A DNA stretch of 64,000 nucleotides, taken from Ilyonectria destructans (taxonomy: Eukaryota > Ascomycota > Sordariomycetes > Hypocreales > Nectriaceae). The translations under genes and the position numbers were made by a program. The stretch spans positions 1,550,001 through 1,614,000 of the forward strand of contig JAHEWK010000008.1 in NCBI GenBank assembly GCA_020740775.1, given 5' to 3'. This document shows, in pieces, positions 59,078 through 64,000 of the stretch (its first letter is position 1; the number at the start of each line of letters is the position of its first letter). Under the pieces are notes generated by a model. It was given only the letters and a program-made list of their open reading frames with translations, was not told the origin of the DNA and did no database searches.

Positions 59078-60238
59078 ATGCCTCAACCCAAGGAGAAGTC
59101 TTCCAAGTCGGGGAAGTCGTCCCGGCTTCTTGAACGCCTGTTCTTCGGTTTGCCAAATCGAAAGGTCCGTCGCTTTGAGAAGGCCGAGAACCACTCCAGA
59201 GTCCACCAACCCCCTGCCATTCAAAGACCTCCCCAGGTTATGGTCACTAGAATTGATGACGCCGTCGAACCGCTCAACGACGCACCACCCAACGACGCAC
59301 TGCTCAACGACGCACTGCCCAACGACGCACCAGCTATTCATGAGTTCGACCACAAAGGAAAGAACCCGGTCCCTGTCTCGCAATCAGACGCCAGCTCCAG
59401 CGGCAAAGGAACCACCTCTGGTGGCCATCTACCGTTCCCGCCCGAGGAGCCACCTTTGAGTTACGACCTTGCTGTGAGAGAATCTCCAGTTCAACTGCTC
59501 CCTGATGTCGACAAGCTGCGCGACGACCAGGCAGGCACTGCGTGCTCGATATGCGGCGTTAAGTTTGGCCAACGAAGAGGCTTATACTTCTTTCCGGAGC
59601 AAAAGGCACATCTCCCCTGTGGTCACGTCTTCGGCCACCAGTGTCTTTTTTGGTGGTTGAGCTGGAATCGAGGCCGAATGGGTAAATGTCCGCGAGGCGG
59701 ATGCATTTCGCTTCGGCACGAGTGCGGACACACTGCTGTTCCCACTACACAGCCCCACGAACGTTTGTTCACAGATGCTACAAGAAAAACAATCCCATGG
59801 CCATGCGAGTTTTGTGAGTCACCCAGGGGTGTGGAACTCTTCCAGTCGATTGAGCGCTCCACGGAGGAGACCAGACGCGCGCGGCAAGGGAGGAAAGATT
59901 TCTTGGGTACACCTCGCACAATGGTGTGGAATCTGAGAGAAAGGTTCCATTGGCGCCGACTATTCTCGAAAGAAAGCAGGCTGGAACGAGAGGCCGCGGC
60001 GTGGTTCAGGCGGAAATGGGCCAAATTTGAGAATTTGTGTTGGAGGCATGAGGCCAGGGTGAAGGAGGGGATGTTCGTGGGAGATGAGTTCGAGGATGAG
60101 CCTGAGAACCAGAACGAGGACACAAATGCCCCAAGTGATCGCCAAAGGGAGAAATCGAAGTACACTGGGAACAACGGAGATGATGGAGGTGGCGGTGACA
60201 ATGTGTGTGCTGGTGGCAGTGGAGACGGAGCGGAGTAG
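59078..60238 (+). CDS. RING-like zinc protein with NDA repeat
   Basis: One exon of 386 residues from the ATG at 59078 (ATCATGCC context). The N-terminus is basic and serine-rich, then a short tandem repeat of NDAx2 units near residues 67-82. A probable RING/zinc domain starts with CSICGVKFGQRRG (about residue 154), continues with LPCGHVFGHQCLFWWL, CPRGGC and HECGH, and ends in a separate CEFC pair. The order C-x2-C, C-x-H, H-x2-C, C-x4-C fits a RING-type cross-brace of unusual spacing. A Trp/Arg-rich helix follows (FRRKWAKFENLCWRHEARVKE), then an acidic Gly-rich tail. RING proteins usually act as ubiquitin ligases; that is inference here. I know no named orthologue. Confidence 0.7.
   Translation: MPQPKEKSSKSGKSSRLLERLFFGLPNRKVRRFEKAENHSRVHQPPAIQRPPQVMVTRIDDAVEPLNDAPPNDALLNDALPNDAPAIHEFDHKGKNPVPVSQSDASSSGKGTTSGGHLPFPPEEPPLSYDLAVRESPVQLLPDVDKLRDDQAGTACSICGVKFGQRRGLYFFPEQKAHLPCGHVFGHQCLFWWLSWNRGRMGKCPRGGCISLRHECGHTAVPTTQPHERLFTDATRKTIPWPCEFCESPRGVELFQSIERSTEETRRARQGRKDFLGTPRTMVWNLRERFHWRRLFSKESRLEREAAAWFRRKWAKFENLCWRHEARVKEGMFVGDEFEDEPENQNEDTNAPSDRQREKSKYTGNNGDDGGGGDNVCAGGSGDGAE
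59279..59335 (+). repeat. 15-nt coding tandem repeat (NDA units)
   Basis: About four copies of a CAACGACGCAC(C/T)(A/G)C(C/T)C-like 15-mer encode NDAPP, NDALL, NDALP and NDAPA. Copies differ at few bases, so the array is young and may vary in length between strains. Confidence 0.8.
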
Positions 60239-60680
60239 ACTGCGGGAGACATGGAGATGGACTCGCGCAACAGTGGATGGGTTGGAAGCATGGGGTTCGC
60301 AGCGACATGATTTTAGCGGTATGGGTAAACGAGGCTAAACAGTCAACGTAGAGTACGCATACATGAATGGAACAGTCGAGCGTTGGCATGATCTTGGTAC
60401 GTTGTCGTGGTCGCGATCATCTTGTGTGGGTTTCATGATAGTCTCGCGGCAGTTTGGGAGATTGGGAGAACGCCAATGCGTTCAATCTTGCATTGTAGGC
60501 TGGAGGAAAGGCTGAGGTTGAACATGCATGCTATATCCTGACATTCGTACTTTGTACCAGCCGGTCTGGCTCGTCGTCGCTGTCATCCCTGAACCCTTCT
60601 TCAAGACTGGAAGTTCGTGTCAGTAACGTGGCATTCTAATACAGGGTATGGAGTCCCGTGTTGGAATATCCGTCAAGGAC
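60239..60680. other. Convergent 3' region
   Basis: 442 bp between the RING-like gene and the small membrane protein gene. It holds both 3' UTRs. Nothing else is seen. Confidence 0.5.
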
Positions 60681-61134
60681 CTACTCTCTACTCAGCCGCC
60701 TGGTATTATCTGGCTGTCGAGCCTGCGCATCGTTCTCCATGGCACGCCAGGTCTCGTCATCGACATCACCAAGTTCCTCGCCGTCGTCCTCGTCATCGGA
60801 TATATCCCCACCAACAAAGACAAGGTTGCCTTGAGGTCTCCATCTCGTGGGAAAGGGAATCGAGGCCAGGCGGTCGGTGATGCGCTGGCGGAGAGACGAG
60901 GTCTGGGAGGAGAGGGAGTCGAGGGGCAGGTACTGGCTGTAGCGGTTCCGGTACCGTCGCCAGGCGGGGATGACGAGGTATGTGAGGAGGACGAAGAGGA
61001 TGAGGGAGATTACGGCGGGGACTATGAGAGTCTGCGATGCGCTGTTAGTTAACAACTGGGAAGCCTAGGAAGCGGTGTTGGAGGTACGGATGCGCGGGAT
61101 CGCTTGCCTTGATGACGGAGATGGTGGCGCCCAT
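60681..61134 (-). CDS. Small single-pass membrane protein, 125 residues, GC-AG intron
   Basis: Two exons: 61108-61134 (nine codons, MGATISVIK) and 60681-61031. They join over a 76-bp intron that begins GCAAGC and ends GCAG. The splice gives an uninterrupted hydrophobic segment (TLIVPAVISLILFVLLTYLVI, about residues 10-30) followed by a basic stretch PAWRRYRNRYSQYLPL. The C-terminal half is soluble and acidic with SDDEDDGEEL and ends NTRRLSRE. The only ATG that yields a sensible product is at 61134; without splicing that frame stops after 29 codons. The exon-2 frame alone starts only at a TTG. Positive residues after the helix suggest an N-out or lumenal N-terminus with a cytosolic tail. No family is recognised and no role assigned. 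Confidence 0.68.
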
Positions 61135-63779
61135 TATGCCGCTGTACCGCTAAAGTGCAAGATCAAATCTAGGTCGTGTGCTCGTGCGAATCTAGGAATG
61201 GCGGCTCTGCATGGAATCTCAGCAGGTTGAGGGTAGGCTCGTCGTGTGCTTGGCAACCCCCCTTTGCGAGCCACGAAGTGATCGTGACATTTGTTGGAGC
61301 CTATGTACCGATAAGATACGGCTTGGACCGAAGAATGGATTACGTAGGCAGCCTCTTACGACGCGCGACGCCATTCCGTCAGAGCGCGCCATGCCCATTT
61401 AGCAGTGGAGTCCGACACTTGGCGGCGGACGGGACTGCGGAGTGCTTTAGCGATATGGATGGACACATGCAGCGGAACGGAGAGACCGGCCGTTTTAGGG
61501 CGTGACGGGCCCTAAAACAACAGCCGCTGCATGCCGCAATGTTCAAACATTGAATGTTTTAGGGGAACCAACCACTGTTCACTGCTTGGTCTTTGGAGCA
61601 CTTCCGGGCAGATGCCATAGTCCCAGGGATGGACGTGGAGGCCGCCTGCTGTATTGCAACTGGAGGTAGATGCCCCTAGGCCGGGTTGGTATAAGTGGGT
61701 AGCCTAGAAGGTCTGGGGAAGATGATAGAATCCATGGAAAGCACCGAGATGAGACCAATCCGACCTCGCTGGGATGGGAGAGTGATGGACAAGGGGGGAC
61801 AGAGTCCCTGCCTGTCTAGTATGGGAGAGTGCAGGGAGTTGACTGAGAAAGGGACGGAGCCGTCGGGAAGCCGGGAATTCAAGACAACGAGGCTTGCGGA
61901 GGGCCAGCTGAAAGGAGGTTGGAGGGAGAGATATCAGCCATCTGTCATTCCCCTTTGTGGCCGTTGTGGTTCAACGGGAAGAACGGATATACACATTTGC
62001 ACTAGATTAGGGGTTGAAGAGTCTCTGGAACTGGGAATTGCGAGAATTGGGATGGCGTGGAGAGGACGCTTCTGTGACCGTTGCGGCGCAGGCACAATCG
62101 AAACGGCCCATGATTATGAATTTGGAGTTTGTCTTGAAGTATGTAGCAGGCGAGGCAGCATTCACTGATAATTACGTGCAGATTCAACCTCGAGACTCTC
62201 AGCATTCTTATTCAAGCTCTCCCAGATTGGGGAGCCACAGGGGAGGGGGGGGCCTTTGGCACTATCGACCACCACTTGTTGGTACGAGACCCAATCCAAT
62301 GTTACGAAATCCACTCGCGTCTCCATCTCCATCCCACTCCACCCAATACGGCCCAGTCCACGGATGCCAGCTAGCCAATGCGATGCTGGCGTCTCCTAAA
62401 GAAGGCAGGTCGATCGCCTTTGACGTGGTTCAGTCCTGTCCTGTAGGTGCGCTGCACCTTGTGTGAATGGGGGGAGTTTCGGGAGGATCGAGCAAGGGAT
62501 GAAGGGAGGGAGAGACTTAAGGGATGCTATCAATAGTAACGGTCGCCGTCTCGTCCCTTGCTCGACGCGCACAAATATCCATGGTTCCTACTACGTAGAA
62601 GTTGGAGTAAGAAGTAGTGGATTGGTTTCTTTCTTTAGGAGCCGTTCTTCAGGGGGCCTCTCCAGGTTGCGTTCCCGCCCTTTCCACTCGGGGGGCGTCC
62701 ATGCTAACTGCCGACGTGCTGGTAAGCCAGAGAGTGTCAGGCTTACTGCACCACACAGCGAAGAAGTGAGAAATGTGTCATCTGTTGGATTATAGAGGCG
62801 AAGTATCTTCTGCGAGCACTTGAATGAGAATAGGAGATGGCCCGTTTCTCCCGCTGGTGGTCGGTCCTCGGCCGTCGTCACTCGCTCGTGTGAGGTGCCC
62901 ACTCCTCTACACTCACTCAAAGAGCTTGGGCACCCACTCTACAGTGGAAAGGAGGACCCCTCTAGCGCCCACAGCGCCAAAGACAGAGCCCCCCACCGCT
63001 CCGGGCGCCCCTAGCGCTCAGTGCCTCTCCAGTGGCCACAGCGAGGCCCCAAAAGAAGAGCGGCGGCGGCTAGCTGATAATTACCCATAATCCCCGTAAC
63101 CCGTGCGCCAATCCGCATCCTTGCTTCTACTGGCTTTACTTTGGGTTACCCTTGCTCGACTTGGACCTGTGCATCGCCCATCCCCCGACCTTTGACTTGG
63201 GACCAGAACCGAACCCCGACCAGATCAGTCCCCCAGGCGGCCACAACTCCTGCTACTTCTGCTACGTCGCAGTGCTCAACTCGAACGCCGACGCTGCAAA
63301 GGACAGCAGTCACCGCCTAGATCCAGGGCCGTCTGTCGCCTCTCGCCCTCCCGCCCTAAACTCTCCCACACCTCCCACAACTCTCCGCCGCTCTCCGCAA
63401 CCCCCCTTCCGCTTCCGCCTCTGCGCGCACCTGTGGGAGTGAGAGCCTGGCAGCCTGTGCCCTTGCGAAACCAACTTCGCTCCGTCATCGCACACACCCA
63501 CGCCCGATCCAGGTTTCAAGTCTCAACCGCCGGCCGAATCGACTCGGGCCCCTCCCCGGATCGTCACTCAAGCCTGTTCCTGCTGCGTTTCGGCGGAGAA
63601 GCGTCTGCGTTCCCCCATCATGCGAGCGGCCCCGGGCCAGCAATCCGCATTCACGTGTTTCACCTAGCCGTTCGAACCCGCCTCGCCCTCAACTCCTCTC
63701 ACCCCCCCGGCGCGACCCCGAATACGATTCTACCCAAGACCACTACTGCGGCCACCTCCGCACCGACGTTGCCCTCGCC
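61135..63779. other. 2.6-kb intergenic region
   Basis: Promoter of the small membrane protein, then a long spacer and the leader of the gene at 63780. It includes the hairpin cluster at 61492-61564. Open frames at 61695-62168, 62014-62466 and 62463-62795 lack domains and sensible codon structure. From 62900 to 63700 the plus strand is C-rich, fitting a long 5' leader. No RNA gene is recognised. Confidence 0.5.
61492..61564. repeat. Hairpin cluster with three GTTTTAGGG elements
   Basis: GTTTTAGGGC (61492-61501) and GCCCTAAAAC (61509-61518) form a perfect 10-bp stem with a 7-nt loop. A third GTTTTAGGG lies at 61556-61564. Between them AATGTT-CA-AACATT-G-AATGTT alternates complementary 6-mers. 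The arrangement is seen directly; its role is not known. Confidence 0.85.
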
Positions 63780-64000
63780 ATGTGTGCAGACAAGACGAGG
63801 CAGTCCTCGGGCGGCCGCTCGATCTTCTCCCGCAGCAAACATAAGGAGAAGGACAAGCGCTATACAGAAGACTCCCGATACCCACCAGACGATGCCGCCA
63901 GCTACCGCTCCTCGCGCCACCACCGAGAATCCTCCAATGTCTCCATTGAGCGCTCGGGGTCTCCTGATGGAGGCATCAACATGATGGCCGGGGTCATTAC
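63780..64000 (+). CDS. N-terminal part of an unidentified protein, cut by window edge
   Basis: The ATG at 63780 opens a frame that stays open for 73 codons to the end of the window. The visible part is hydrophilic and disordered: GGRSIFSRSKHKEKDKR, an acidic Tyr/Pro segment, SSRHHRESSNVS, and SGSPDGGINMMAGVIT. There is no signal peptide. The start is supported by the abrupt change from C-rich leader to coding-like sequence and by good context (CGCCATGTG). The sequence resembles the start of a conserved Aspergillaceae protein that I cannot name, so no function is given. Confidence 0.65.
   Translation, partial: MCADKTRQSSGGRSIFSRSKHKEKDKRYTEDSRYPPDDAASYRSSRHHRESSNVSIERSGSPDGGINMMAGVI

Noticed and set aside
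1..64000. Secondary-metabolite cluster, CRISPR array or intact transposon
   Set aside because: No synthase, regularly spaced repeat array, transposase or reverse transcriptase frame was found; the permease, ABC transporter and regulator are not accompanied by biosynthetic enzymes.

Overview
This window is nuclear DNA of a filamentous ascomycete. Genes are compact, most introns are 50-90 bp with GT-AG borders, and the gene set is fungal: SEC16 beside HUS1, a LAMMER kinase, a NEO1-type flippase, a VHC1-type cotransporter, AIM32, CYC2 and a Zn2Cys6 regulator. Protein character and intron style fit Eurotiales (Aspergillus/Penicillium type). That placement is an inference, because no alignment was run. 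I rebuilt exon structures by hand from splice signals and frame continuity; each multi-exon model given as complete sums to whole codons.

Positions 1-14000 look accessory and gene-poor. They hold a Cys-rich C-terminal fragment at the left edge, an NTF2/SnoaL-like small protein (1810-2238), an orphan secreted protein of seven exons (4160-5874), a YAT amino acid permease (6741-8723, minus), a decayed ankyrin-repeat remnant (about 11510-11985, minus) and a fungal kinase-like gene with an apparent frameshift (12148-13440). Long stretches between them carry no convincing gene.

Positions 14489-43959 are mostly core genes: LAMMER kinase (minus), a 105-residue conserved-looking protein (minus) sharing a 360-bp promoter with a CobW-type GTPase (plus), a disordered protein with repeated RRPS motifs (minus), a VHC1-type cation-chloride cotransporter (minus) head-to-head with an AVT3-like vacuolar amino acid transporter (plus), AIM32-like and CYC2-like mitochondrial redox proteins in tandem (plus), a NEO1-type P4-ATPase (minus), and a Zn2Cys6 regulator (minus) whose zinc cluster is spread over three exons including a 24-nt micro-exon.

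Positions 45356-64000 hold a full-size ABCB transporter (plus), SEC16 (plus) convergent with HUS1 (minus), a RING-like orphan with a small tandem repeat (plus), a 125-residue single-pass membrane protein whose only intron appears to be GC-AG (minus), and the first 73 codons of a gene that runs off the right edge (plus).

I found no rRNA, convincing tRNA, CRISPR array or intact transposon. I see no complete new multi-gene system. The best leads are the orphan secreted protein, the decaying kinase/ankyrin segment, the RRPS-repeat protein, the zinc-cluster micro-exon, the GC-AG intron and a small hairpin cluster near 61.5 kb.
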